Below are positions 1-11,098 of a stretch of DNA of 64,000 bases, one piece after another. Position 1 is the stretch's first letter; every line of letters starts with the position of its first letter. The stretch spans positions 1 to 64,000 of the forward strand of contig JAFPWF010000002.1 in assembly GCA_017395085.1 (NCBI GenBank). Reading direction: 5' to 3'. The notes beneath the pieces are model-generated. The model worked only from the letters and a program-made list of their open reading frames with translations. It was not told the origin of the DNA and made no database searches. The stretch is from Oscillospiraceae bacterium (GTDB lineage Bacteria > Bacillota > Clostridia > Oscillospirales > Oscillospiraceae). The position numbers and the translations under genes are program-made.

Positions 1-9
1 AATTTATAA

Positions 10-1380
<1,371 letters not shown>

Positions 1381-1441
1381 TTGCTGATCTGAGCCTGTCT
1401 GCTTCGTGTTTTGAAGCAGATCTTCCCCGCTGAAACAGTTT

Positions 1442-1474
1442 CCCCTCTGCCGCCAAAGCGGCAGAGGGGTTTTT
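1442..1474 (+). terminator. Rho-independent terminator of gdhA
   Basis: A perfect 12-bp stem (CCCCTCTGCCGC with its complement, loop of 4) is followed by five T residues, 61 bases after the gdhA stop. Confidence 0.92.
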
Positions 1475-1507
1475 CATGAAAAAATGCGTGCAATGCGCCG
1501 CTGTCTG

Positions 1508-1516
1508 TGGTATACT
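1508..1516 (+). promoter_or_regulatory. Putative extended -10 promoter for the exonuclease gene
   Basis: TG-N-TATACT is an extended -10 element with no convincing -35 box. Transcription would start near 1523, which leaves a leader of about 70 nt before the ATG at 1593. Confidence 0.4.
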
Positions 1517-1592
1517 ATGCGGCGTGCGTGCGGCAGATCCGTGGTATCGGGTCCGAAAAACACCGTACAGTCCAAGTTCGGAGAGTCATTCT

Positions 1593-2576
1593 ATGAATTT
1601 AGTTGTTTTGGATCTGGAGTGGAACCAGGCCATGAGCTCCAAATCCGAAGTGTTCAACCATCTGCCGATTCACCTGCGCGGCGAGATCATTGAAATCGGT
1701 GCGGTCAAGCTGAATCCCGACCTCAGCCTCGGTGAAGAGTTCACCGCGGACGTGCGGCCGGTCTACTTCCGCAGGATGCACTACAAGGTGAAAAAAATCA
1801 CCGGTTTTGATAAAGACCGCCTCGCCCGCGGCCTGTCCTTCCCCGAGGCGATGGAAAAGCTGCGCCTCTGGTGCGGGGACGACGTCACCTTCCTCACCTG
1901 GGGCTGGGACGATCAGGGGATCTTTGAGCAGAACATCATCATTCACGATCTTGACTGGGACTGGATTGCAGGCTGGGTCAACCTGCAGATGATCTTCAAC
2001 CTGCAGACCGGCGGAGACAAAAACCAGAAGTCGCTTTCCGCCGCCATGGAGCATTTTGAAATCCCGCAGACGCGCGTTGCACATGATGCGCTGGGAGATG
2101 CATACAACACCGCGCTCGTCAGCACCCATCTGGATATGGAGGAAGGCCTTCGGCTCTACCCGGAGGCGGATGAAATCCTCTCGCGCAGAATGCCGAACTA
2201 CAAAGAGCCGAGCGCAGCCGCCCCTGCCATGGAAGCGCTGCTGCACGACAGTTTCGCCTGTTTTGATACGAAAGCCGACGCTTTCACCGATGCGAAAACG
2301 CATGCCCTGTGCTGCCCTGTCTGCGGCGAACAGCAGGAGGGGCACAAGTGGATCAGCCAGAGCGACGGCCGCTACATGAACCTGTTCACCTGTCCGGAGC
2401 ACGGCGTATATCTCTCGCGCATCCGGCTGAAGAAAGATCCGGACAACGAGCTCTGGACCGCAAACCGCCTGGTCTACGAAGCGGACGCCGAGATGCAGGA
2501 GTTTTACCGAGCAAAAGTATCCCAGGCCAGAAAACGCGGACGCGGAAGAAGCCCGCGGAAAAACCGGCCCGCATAA
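1593..2576 (+). CDS. DEDDh-family 3'-5' exonuclease
   Basis: The N-terminus VVLDLEWNQ is the Exo I motif (DxE) of DnaQ-like exonucleases. HDALGDAYNTA near residues 160-170 is the Exo III motif with the HxxxxxD pattern of the DEDDh class. The family acts on 3' ends of RNA or DNA, and the closest well-known type is KapD/ERI-1-like. The C-terminal third carries two Cys pairs (CCPVCGE and FTCPEHG) that could form a zinc ribbon. An upstream in-frame start at 1476 is possible, but the ATG at 1593 begins exactly at the family N-terminus and lies downstream of the putative promoter. The substrate is unknown. Confidence 0.8.
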   Translation: MNLVVLDLEWNQAMSSKSEVFNHLPIHLRGEIIEIGAVKLNPDLSLGEEFTADVRPVYFRRMHYKVKKITGFDKDRLARGLSFPEAMEKLRLWCGDDVTFLTWGWDDQGIFEQNIIIHDLDWDWIAGWVNLQMIFNLQTGGDKNQKSLSAAMEHFEIPQTRVAHDALGDAYNTALVSTHLDMEEGLRLYPEADEILSRRMPNYKEPSAAAPAMEALLHDSFACFDTKADAFTDAKTHALCCPVCGEQQEGHKWISQSDGRYMNLFTCPEHGVYLSRIRLKKDPDNELWTANRLVYEADAEMQEFYRAKVSQARKRGRGRSPRKNRPA

Positions 2577-2602
2577 TACCGGCCGCAGAGGATTGTGAAT
2601 TC

Positions 2603-3763
2603 ATGGCATCATTGCTGTTAGCGGTTATCTATCTCGCATTTATCAGCCTCGGCCTGCCGGATTCCCTGCTCGGTTCAGGATGGCCGAGCATGCAGGCGGC
2701 ATTTTCTGTCCCTTCGTCCTATGCCGGATACGTATCCATGACAATCTGCTGTATGACGATTGTATCTGCCCTGGTCAGCCCGAAGCTGATCCGGAAGATA
2801 CCGACAGAGTGGATTGTCATTTTCTCTGTTTTCCTGACGGTTGCCGGGCTGATGGGCTTTTCTTTCTCCACGGCCTACTGGATGCTGTTTGTCTTCGCCG
2901 TTCCCTACGGGCTCGGCGCCGGCGCGATCGACGCCGCACTGAACCATTATGTCGCAATGCATTATCCATCCAGCGTGATGAACTTCCTGCACTGCTTCTA
3001 CGGGGTCGGCGCGATGATCAGCCCGGGTATTATGGCTCTCGCGCTCCGGTACGCCCACTGGAACCAGGGCTACCGCTGGACGGCTTTCCTCCAGTTCGGC
3101 ATCCTGATCGTGTGCCTGTTCTCCCTCCCGCTCTGGAACAGCAACAACAAACAAGAAGAGCAGGATGAAAAGGAGCGCAGCGATGTCAGCATCCGCCATG
3201 CACTGAAAGTTCCCGGCGTGCTGGCTACTCTGATCGCCTTTTTTGCGTATTGCTCCGGGGAGGCAACCTGTTTTCTCTGGACGCCGAGCTATTTTGCAGG
3301 CACCAGGTCCGGCCTCAGTCAGGAAACCATTGCTTCGTTCGGCTCGCTGATCTTCGGAGGGCTGATGCTGGGGAGGCTGATCTCAGGCTTCGTTTCCAAC
3401 AGGGTCGGCGACCGGCGGCTGATCCGCATCGGGCTTGCCGTCGAAGCCCTCGGCATTGCGCTCATTCTGCTGCCGGCGTCAAAGGTTTCGGTTGCCGCTG
3501 CAGGATTTGTGATTGTCGGCACCGGGATGGGACCTGTTTATCCCTCCATTCAGCACATGGCCCCGGCAAACTTCGGCAAGACGCACAGTGCCGCCATCAT
3601 CGGGCTGCAGATGGCCTCGGCTTACATCGGCAGCACCTTCATGCCGATGGTATTCGGCCTGATCCAGCAGAGGATCGGAATTGCGGTCATGCCCTTTTAC
3701 CTGATTCTCTTCCTGCTGATGAACTTCGGATTTCTGGAACACACGTACCGGAAAATCGCATAG
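2603..3763 (+). CDS. MFS transporter
   Basis: This is a membrane protein of about 386 residues with roughly 12 hydrophobic segments, starting MASLLLAVIYLAFISLGLPDS. It shows the layout of major facilitator permeases related to FucP/YfkF-like sugar or drug transporters. A hydrophilic loop (about 175-195, rich in Q, E and K) separates two six-helix halves, and GRLISGFVSNRVGDRR is an MFS motif-A-like loop in the second half. The ATG at 2603 follows AGAGG. The open frame extends upstream into the exonuclease gene, but that part has no membrane character. The substrate cannot be told from sequence. Confidence 0.82.
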   Translation: MASLLLAVIYLAFISLGLPDSLLGSGWPSMQAAFSVPSSYAGYVSMTICCMTIVSALVSPKLIRKIPTEWIVIFSVFLTVAGLMGFSFSTAYWMLFVFAVPYGLGAGAIDAALNHYVAMHYPSSVMNFLHCFYGVGAMISPGIMALALRYAHWNQGYRWTAFLQFGILIVCLFSLPLWNSNNKQEEQDEKERSDVSIRHALKVPGVLATLIAFFAYCSGEATCFLWTPSYFAGTRSGLSQETIASFGSLIFGGLMLGRLISGFVSNRVGDRRLIRIGLAVEALGIALILLPASKVSVAAAGFVIVGTGMGPVYPSIQHMAPANFGKTHSAAIIGLQMASAYIGSTFMPMVFGLIQQRIGIAVMPFYLILFLLMNFGFLEHTYRKIA

Positions 3764-3773
3764 CACGACAGAA

Positions 3774-3813
3774 AGACCGACCCCGGCAGCTTTGCTTCTG
3801 CCGGAGTCGGTCT
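3774..3813. terminator. Bidirectional terminator between convergent genes
   Basis: The hairpin has stem halves AGACCGAC and CCGGCAG with their complements around an 8-base loop. It lies between the convergent MFS and ROK genes. The T-rich tail is better on the minus strand. Confidence 0.75.
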
Positions 3814-3877
3814 GTTAAAACAAAATCGGTTTACATAATATAGTTTACATAATATTTTATGAAGAAAGAGGCTGAAT

Positions 3878-4843
3878 TTACAGATATCTCCCCGCGTGGA
3901 TGAGGGCGAGATCGCCGTAGAGAATGGAGTCGTCGCCGAGGGCGGCGGTTTTGACTTCCACCGTGCTGCGGATGGTCGGCAGGCAGTACTGGTCGAGCTC
4001 CGCAAGGACCTTTTCAAGGAAGACATTCCCCATGGCCTCGATGACGCCGCCGCCGTAGAGGACCAGGTCCGGGCTGAGGGTGTTGATCATGCTGCCGGTC
4101 GCGACGGCAAGCCAGTGGCACGCGCGGTCAACCGCCTCGCAGGCGACAGGATCACCGGCGGCTACGGCCTTTTTGAGCTTCTTGGACCGGAACACGCCTT
4201 CGCTGACGGCGTCCGCCATCATGGTTTCACGGCCTTTTGCGATCTGCTTTTTGATGTAATTGGTCATGCCCGTTTTGCTGGAGTAGGCCTCGAGGCAGCC
4301 GCGCTGGCCGCAGTTGCACTTGGGTCCCTTGGGGTCGAGGATCATGTGGCCGTACTCCGCGGCCTTGCACTGGTTGCCGGTGAAGAGTTCCCCGTTCAGA
4401 ATCAGGCCGCCGCCCATACCGGTGCCGACGAAGAAACCGACCACGTTATTGTAGCCTTTGGCAGCGCCGTACTCATGCTCGCCCAGCACGCCGAGGTTCA
4501 CGTCGTTGCCGACAAAGAAGGGTACGCCGAAGCGCTGCATCATGGCGGAGCGGATGTCGTAATCGCGCCAGGGCAGGTTCGGGGTAAAGAGGACGACGCC
4601 GCGGTCCTGATCGATGACGCCGGGGGCACAGGAGGCGATGGCGTGGATTTCGCTCTTATCGATGCCGGAGGAAGCGATCATCTCCTCCACCACGTCGACG
4701 ATGACCTGCTCCACATCGGCGGAGCCGGTACCCCTGGAAGTGGAGCGCTTCTTGAGGCGGAAGATGATCTCGTCGTTTTCGTTGAAGATGGCGCCGAGGA
4801 CTTTGGTGCCGCCGACGTCAAGGCAGATGTTGTAATGTGCCAT
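3878..4843 (-). CDS. ROK-family sugar kinase (glucokinase-like)
   Basis: This 321-residue cytoplasmic sugar kinase has the ROK phosphate loop LDVGGTK near residue 8-14. Its predicted catalytic aspartate is in GNDVN (D114). The zinc motif CNCGQRGCLE (Cys 176, 178 and 183) is accompanied by EYGH at 163-166. These features match glucokinases of the ROK family, which phosphorylate glucose or another hexose. The gene is the last of three on the minus strand, 12 bases after ppk1, which itself follows a polyphosphate:AMP phosphotransferase. Some ROK glucokinases use polyphosphate, so that donor is a plausible but untested inference here. Confidence 0.9.
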   Translation of the reverse strand: MAHYNICLDVGGTKVLGAIFNENDEIIFRLKKRSTSRGTGSADVEQVIVDVVEEMIASSGIDKSEIHAIASCAPGVIDQDRGVVLFTPNLPWRDYDIRSAMMQRFGVPFFVGNDVNLGVLGEHEYGAAKGYNNVVGFFVGTGMGGGLILNGELFTGNQCKAAEYGHMILDPKGPKCNCGQRGCLEAYSSKTGMTNYIKKQIAKGRETMMADAVSEGVFRSKKLKKAVAAGDPVACEAVDRACHWLAVATGSMINTLSPDLVLYGGGVIEAMGNVFLEKVLAELDQYCLPTIRSTVEVKTAALGDDSILYGDLALIHAGRYL

Positions 4844-4855
4844 GGTGTACCTCCA

Positions 4856-7015
4856 TCAGTTGAAAAAGTCGCGAAGACGCTGCAGGAACGATGGCTTCGG
4901 TGCGGGTGGTGCAGGCTTTTCGGCTGGGGCCGCAGCGGGAGCGGAACGGGTTTCGGCAGGAGCAGATGCGGGGACGGCTGCGGCAGCCGGTTCAGACGGC
5001 GCGAGGCTGACCTTCTGCCGTGAGAAGTACTGATAGAGCGCCTCCTGCGAGGAGGTGCCGGCGCCGTTCTCCTCGCGGATGTAGCTGCCGTCCGGCTGCA
5101 TGGTGCGGGACTTCTCGCGGTCGCTGCGGAGGGCGTCGAGAATGCGGCGGATCTGGGCACGGGTGTCGGGAGTCGTCACCTCGATAAAGGCTTCGACACG
5201 GCGCTCGAGGTTGCGGTTCAGGAGGTCACCCGAGCCGATAAAGAGCCGCTCTTCCTCCCCGGTCCCGAAGCTGTAGATGCGCGAATGCTCGAGCCAGCGG
5301 CCGACCACGCTGGTGACTTTGATGTTGTCGGTCTTTCCGGGCACGCCCGGGCGCAGACAGCAGATGCCTCGGATGAAGAGCTCTACCTGGACGCCCGCCT
5401 GGGAGCACTCGATGAGCTTGTCCATCAGGTCGGGGTTGTTGAGGGCGTTCACCTTAATGGCGACATGGCCCGCGGGGCCTTTGGCAATCTCCCGGTCGAG
5501 GAATTCGAGAACTCTCGTTTTAAAGCTGAGGGGAGCCACCCAGAGGGTGTGCATCTCCGGCGGGAGTTCGCCTGCGCGGAGTGCGGCAAATGCGGCTTCG
5601 GCCTCTTCGCCGACGTCGGTGTTTGAGGTGATCAGCGTCAGGTCGGTGTACTGCTCGCAGGTGATTTCGTTGTAGTTTCCGGTTCCGACCTGGGTGATGT
5701 AGGAGAGGTTGCCGTTGTGCTGGCGCGTGATGACGCAGAGCTTGGAGTGAACCTTGTGCTCAGGCAGGCCGTAGATCACATGGCAGCCGGCGTCCTCGAG
5801 GAGCTCGGAATAGTCGATGTTGTTCTGCTCGTCAAAGCGGGCGCGCAGCTCCAGCAGGCACAGCACGTTCTTGCCCCGGTCGGCCGCGTAGGCCAGTGCG
5901 GCGGCAACCTTGCTGCTGGCGGACATGCGGTAAAGCGTGATCTTGATGGAGAGAACTTCCGGATCGTCGGCAGCTTCGTAGATCAGGTCCACAAAGGGCA
6001 TCATGCTCTGGAACGGGTAGCTGAGGAGCAGATCGTTCTGTTCAATGTACCGGAAGTACTCCCCTTTCTTCAGGCCCACATCACGGACGGGCTTCCTCTC
6101 GGAATAGCGGAGGCTGGCGGGTCCGGAGATGCAGGAACGAAAGCCGAGGTCGAAGGGCGCTACCGCGTTGAAGACACAGCGCTCCGGAACACGGAGCTTC
6201 TTGACCAGAGTCGCACGGGCGGCGTCGGTCAGCTTGCCGTAGATCTGGACGCGGACTGGCTGCTCGCGCTTGCGGCGTGAGAGCATGGTGGAGGTCTTCT
6301 GGCGGAGGTCGTCGTCACGGGCGACGCCGGTCAGGAAGACGTCGGCGTTGCGGGTCACGCGGATGATTGCACTCTGGTTGATGGTCTCCTTTTTGAGCAG
6401 CAGCGGCAGGAAGTGGCGCACCAGCTGCTCCGTCAGGACGATTTTCTGGCGGCCGTCGATCTCAAAGCTGAGGTATGCGGGGACACGGTGGAGCGGGATA
6501 ATGGCAAGCTTCTGCTCGGAGCCGCGGCCCAGGAAAGCAATGATGTTGCTCTCCTCCCCCCAGATGAAGGGCAGCGCCTGGTCGGCGGGGATGATCTTCG
6601 GGAAGAGGAGCTCACGGATATCCCCGAACAGCTTTTTGGACATCAGCTCGTCCACTTTGGAAATCTTTTTGAAGTCGAGCACGTCGACGCCGTTGGAGCG
6701 GAGTTCTTCCCGGATCGCCTTCCAGATGCTCTCCACCAGGGCCTGCTGCTCGCGGGTTACGCGGAGCACTTCGGTAATCTGCTGGTCGGGAAGCATCCCG
6801 GAGAGAGGGTCTTTTTTGTCCGGGGTCAGCATGGCGCGGTGCGTCAGGATGCCGATGCGGACGCGGTAAAACTCCTCGAGGTTGGACTGGTAGATCATGA
6901 GGAACTTGAGGCGCTCGAGAAGAGGGACGCTGCGGTCGGCGGCCTCAAGGAGGACGCGCTCGTTGAACGCGAGCCAGCTGAGCTCACGATTCAGATAGAC
7001 GGATTTTTTGGCCAT
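4856..7015 (-). CDS. ppk1: Polyphosphate kinase 1
   Basis: This 719-residue enzyme reversibly polymerises the gamma-phosphate of ATP into inorganic polyphosphate. The N-terminal domain begins with the family signature LNRELSWLAFNERVL. The phospho-accepting histidine lies in KVHSKLCVIT (H423), and a second conserved histidine lies in WLEHSRIYSFG. The last 60 residues are an Ala/Pro-rich tail ending in a basic-aromatic patch (FLQRLRDFFN), which is not part of the usual fold. The gene starts 8 bases after the PPK2-type gene and runs into the ROK kinase gene, forming one operon. Confidence 0.97.
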   Translation of the reverse strand: MAKKSVYLNRELSWLAFNERVLLEAADRSVPLLERLKFLMIYQSNLEEFYRVRIGILTHRAMLTPDKKDPLSGMLPDQQITEVLRVTREQQALVESIWKAIREELRSNGVDVLDFKKISKVDELMSKKLFGDIRELLFPKIIPADQALPFIWGEESNIIAFLGRGSEQKLAIIPLHRVPAYLSFEIDGRQKIVLTEQLVRHFLPLLLKKETINQSAIIRVTRNADVFLTGVARDDDLRQKTSTMLSRRKREQPVRVQIYGKLTDAARATLVKKLRVPERCVFNAVAPFDLGFRSCISGPASLRYSERKPVRDVGLKKGEYFRYIEQNDLLLSYPFQSMMPFVDLIYEAADDPEVLSIKITLYRMSASSKVAAALAYAADRGKNVLCLLELRARFDEQNNIDYSELLEDAGCHVIYGLPEHKVHSKLCVITRQHNGNLSYITQVGTGNYNEITCEQYTDLTLITSNTDVGEEAEAAFAALRAGELPPEMHTLWVAPLSFKTRVLEFLDREIAKGPAGHVAIKVNALNNPDLMDKLIECSQAGVQVELFIRGICCLRPGVPGKTDNIKVTSVVGRWLEHSRIYSFGTGEEERLFIGSGDLLNRNLERRVEAFIEVTTPDTRAQIRRILDALRSDREKSRTMQPDGSYIREENGAGTSSQEALYQYFSRQKVSLAPSEPAAAAVPASAPAETRSAPAAAPAEKPAPPAPKPSFLQRLRDFFN

Positions 7016-7023
7016 TTCTCTTC

Positions 7024-8679
7024 TTACAGTACCCTGCTGGTGTCGCAGGCTTTCTCCAGCGCATCGATCAGGATGCGCAGGGTCTTCAGGCGGGCATACT
7101 TCTTATCGTTGGACTCGATGATAAACCAGGGGGCGTTCTCCGTGCTGGTCTTCTCGAGCATCTCGTCGATGGCGGCCTCATACAGGGGCCACTTTTCGCG
7201 GTTGCGCCAGTCTTCTTCGGTCAGCTTCCACTGCTTTTCCGGGGTGTTCTGGCGGTCGGTGAAACGGGCCAGCTGCGTATCCTGGTCGATGTGGATCCAG
7301 AACTTGAGCACGACGGCGCCCCAGTCGGTGAGCTGGCGCTCGAACTCGTTGATCTCGTTGAAGGCGCGCTTCCAGTCGTTCTCGGTGCAGAAGCCCTCGA
7401 GGCGCTCGACCATGACGCGGCCGTACCAGGTACGGTCAAAAATGCAGAAGTGGCCGGAGCGCGGCAGGCGGGTCCAGAAGCGCCAGAGGAAATGGCGGTT
7501 CAGCTCATGCGGTTCGGGCGAGGCAATGGGCATCACGTCGACCCCGCGGGGATCCAGCGGCCCGGCAATGCGGCGGATGTTGCCGCCCTTGCCTGCGGCG
7601 TCCCAGCCCTCATAGCAGAGGACGACGGGAATCTTCTTGCGGTAAACGACGTTATGGAGCTCGCTGAGGCGCTTCTGGAGCTTTTTGAGTTCCTTGCGGT
7701 ATTCCTCGTCGGTGACAGACGGCGACAGGTCGACCTCCGAAAGCTTCTGCATCGGGATCAGGGGGAACTTCTCCTTGAAGGGTGCGCCGTTGTACCTGCC
7801 GTTGCGCAGGGCTTCGTCGACGGAGTCCGTCAGGAGCTTCAGCGCGTCGTGTGCGGAACTCCGGCGGTTCGTGCCGTCCAGCACATGCCATGGGATGACG
7901 CGACCGGTTTTTTCCATGAAATCGGTATAGGTCTCGCGGAAGGCCCTGTACTCGCGGTGCTGCCATAGGTCATCCTCGGTGACGCGCCACTCGGTCTCGT
8001 AGTTGCCGTGAAGACTGGCGAGGCGTTTGCGCTGCTCCTTCTCGCTGATGTCGAGGAAGAGCTTAAGCACAATGTATCCGCCGTCCCGCAGCTGCCGCTC
8101 GAACTCGTTGACGGAACGGATGGCGGACCGGTACTGCTCGCGGGTGATGTCGCGGTGCAGGTATTTGCGGATTGCGCCTTCCATCCAGCCGGAATCATAG
8201 AACATGATCTTTCCGTTTTCGGGAATTGCCGCCGCATACTGATACAGGAAGGGATAACGCTCCTCGGCCTGGGGCAGAACCACCGGCGAGACGACGTTAT
8301 AAAAGCGCGGGTCGATCTGGCTGATCAGATCGTTGATAAGGCTGCCCTTTCCGGCCGCCGCCCAGCCTTCGACCAGCACGATGACCGGGAGCTTTGCTTC
8401 GCGAATCATCTGCTGCTGGGCGATGAGGCGCTCGCGAAATGCGCGGGTTTCCGCCTTCAGGGCTTCGGCGGCTTCGTCCTTTGCCTTCGGCTTTTTGGCA
8501 GGCGCCGGTTCCGCCGGCTCCGCGGCGTTCGCCTTCATCACTTCAGCCGCATTCCGTTCTTCCACGGGTAAAGCCTCGGGCTTTGGCTTCAGTTTCTTTT
8601 CTTTGGGCTTTTTCACCTTGGTTTTCTCGTCCGCTTTTGCTTTTTTATCCGAGTCTTTGGCTTTCTTTTCGCCCTTCAT
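7024..8679 (-). CDS. pap: Polyphosphate:AMP phosphotransferase (two-domain PPK2)
   Basis: This 551-residue protein has two tandem PPK2 domains. The first carries the Walker-A-like motif EGWAAAGKG near 104-112, and the second carries EGWDAAGKG near residue 360. Two-domain PPK2 enzymes typically transfer phosphate from polyphosphate to AMP to give ADP. The first 75 residues are an extra low-complexity Lys/Ala/Pro-rich tail, which could bind polyphosphate or nucleic acid; this is inference. The gene opens an operon with ppk1 and a ROK kinase, so polymer synthesis and use are encoded together. Confidence 0.92.
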   Translation of the reverse strand: MKGEKKAKDSDKKAKADEKTKVKKPKEKKLKPKPEALPVEERNAAEVMKANAAEPAEPAPAKKPKAKDEAAEALKAETRAFRERLIAQQQMIREAKLPVIVLVEGWAAAGKGSLINDLISQIDPRFYNVVSPVVLPQAEERYPFLYQYAAAIPENGKIMFYDSGWMEGAIRKYLHRDITREQYRSAIRSVNEFERQLRDGGYIVLKLFLDISEKEQRKRLASLHGNYETEWRVTEDDLWQHREYRAFRETYTDFMEKTGRVIPWHVLDGTNRRSSAHDALKLLTDSVDEALRNGRYNGAPFKEKFPLIPMQKLSEVDLSPSVTDEEYRKELKKLQKRLSELHNVVYRKKIPVVLCYEGWDAAGKGGNIRRIAGPLDPRGVDVMPIASPEPHELNRHFLWRFWTRLPRSGHFCIFDRTWYGRVMVERLEGFCTENDWKRAFNEINEFERQLTDWGAVVLKFWIHIDQDTQLARFTDRQNTPEKQWKLTEEDWRNREKWPLYEAAIDEMLEKTSTENAPWFIIESNDKKYARLKTLRILIDALEKACDTSRVL

Positions 8680-8755
8680 CGCTTTCAGTCCTTTCCGTCA
8701 GCATATTATGGGGAAGTATGTTCCATTTCAGTTCCGGGTTTTGTTTGATTCATTA

Positions 8756-8784
8756 ATTTTATCACAGTGCAGTACGGTACGCAA
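8756..8784 (-). promoter_or_regulatory. Putative promoter of the polyphosphate operon
   Basis: Read on the minus strand, TTGCGT is followed after 17 bases by TAAAAT, with an extended TG one base before the -10 box. It lies 77 bases upstream of the pap start. Confidence 0.5.
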
Positions 8785-8818
8785 CAGAAACCGTTCCGGT
8801 ACACCGGACCTCCGGGCG

Positions 8819-9787
8819 TCAGCGCTGCTGTCTCTCGTAGCGTTCCCTCAGCACCTTGTATTCCGCCCGGTCAATGAGGCCGCTCTGCAGCCACTCGTCC
8901 AGGTGGCGGATCCGCTTTTTCTGGTCGTCGGTGAGGTCTGACCGTCCGGTGAAGGCCGAGGCCGTCTGCGCCGGGGAGCTGCCGCGCCGTCTCACGGTTC
9001 CGGCGTCGGCGTTCCGGTTCTTCTTCCTGATGCCTCCCGCCGCGCTGAGGGCGCCCAGGAGAGCCACGATGAGGACCGGAGCCACCGTCCGGACGGTTTC
9101 CTGATTTCTCATATAGAAACGGCGGACACGCCATTCGAGTTCCCGCAGCAAGCGGCGCAGCGCATTGCGGGCAGTATGCTTCGCGTTTTCCGAAGGCTTC
9201 GGCGCCGGAGAGGGTTCCGGTTCAGGCTCCGGCTCGGGTTTCGGCCCGTGCGATTGGTAATGATCGGTGTACGCTCTGCCGGCCTCCAGGTTTTCCACGT
9301 TCTCAAGACCTTCGGCGTGCACATAGCAGAACCAGTCGCTGTTCAACACCTTGCCGTCAATCCGCAGGAGGTAATCCTCCCCTTCGTGCGGTTCACACTG
9401 TACGAAATCTCCGCGGTTTACCACCGTGCCGTACAGGTCCATTGCGTAAAAGAACAGGGCAGCGTCTTTTTCAACGGTTACGGTCACGCCCGGTTCCACG
9501 GTCACGAGGCCGCTCCCGAAAAAGACCTTCTTTCCGGTCGGGATGGTCAGATCTTCCCGCAGCGTATACTCGAGATCCTTTACTTCGGTTGCCCAGACCT
9601 CTTCTTCCGATTCGACTTCCAGGATTCTTTTCAGGGTGTCCAGCGAGCTGAAATGATAGTACTGCCCGTCGTGCTCCGGCTCCTCATCCGCGAAAGCCGC
9701 GGCCGGGAACATGGCTGCGAGCAGCACCGCACTGAGAAGCAGCACCGCCAGGCGATAAGCCTTCTGTTTTCCGGTTTTCATCCGCAT
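8819..9787 (-). CDS. Secreted or membrane-anchored protein of unknown function
   Basis: I do not recognise this 322-residue protein. A signal peptide with a hydrophobic core and a probable cleavage site after AAAFA is followed by an extracellular region of about 140 residues. That region is rich in short beta-like Val/Thr runs (LVTVEPGVTVTVEK). Next come a Pro-Glu repeat linker, a basic stretch, one transmembrane segment (VAPVLIVALLGALSAAGG) and a cytoplasmic tail. The last 35 residues (DEWLQSGLIDRAEYKVLRER) resemble a SHOCT-type helical motif. The beta region resembles cell-surface adhesin-type repeats only weakly. The gene appears to be a single unit. Confidence 0.72.
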   Translation of the reverse strand: MRMKTGKQKAYRLAVLLLSAVLLAAMFPAAAFADEEPEHDGQYYHFSSLDTLKRILEVESEEEVWATEVKDLEYTLREDLTIPTGKKVFFGSGLVTVEPGVTVTVEKDAALFFYAMDLYGTVVNRGDFVQCEPHEGEDYLLRIDGKVLNSDWFCYVHAEGLENVENLEAGRAYTDHYQSHGPKPEPEPEPEPSPAPKPSENAKHTARNALRRLLRELEWRVRRFYMRNQETVRTVAPVLIVALLGALSAAGGIRKKNRNADAGTVRRRGSSPAQTASAFTGRSDLTDDQKKRIRHLDEWLQSGLIDRAEYKVLRERYERQQR

Positions 9788-9852
9788 CCCCCTTCTGAAA
9801 GAATTCCCGTCATTTTATGGTATTATTCTAGCATCTTCCCTGTTCTTAGGCA

Positions 9853-9882
9853 AGAGAAAACCGACCCCGGAACAGGGTCGGT
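9853..9882 (-). terminator. Terminator of the sigma factor gene
   Basis: On the minus strand, an 8-bp stem ACCGACCC/GGGTCGGT with a 7-base loop is followed by TTTTCT. It lies 50 bases after the sigma factor stop codon. Confidence 0.8.
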
Positions 9883-9931
9883 CACTTGTTTTTGTGCCTT
9901 ATTCGCGCCGCTTCCGGCGGTTTTGCATCGT

Positions 9932-10882
<951 letters not shown>

Positions 10883-10992
10883 TCGGCAGTACCCCTTTCT
10901 TTTTTTGATGAAACAGAAACAGACACATTATACACCGCCTGTCAAGGGGCTTTTTTCTGTTCCGGTCCAATGCGGGCGCCGGGGCAATGACC

Positions 10993-11021
10993 TTGACTTT
11001 TCCCGGCATTTGAAGTATGCT
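10993..11021 (+). promoter_or_regulatory. Promoter of the glycerol-1-phosphate dehydrogenase gene
   Basis: TTGACT and TATGCT are separated by 17 bases and lie about 78 bases before the start codon. Confidence 0.65.
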
Positions 11022-11098
11022 CACAGCAGGAAAACAAAGGCCCAGCCGGGATCCCGGCAGCAAAAATCTGTCATACATGAAGAGGAGATTCCTGCCTT

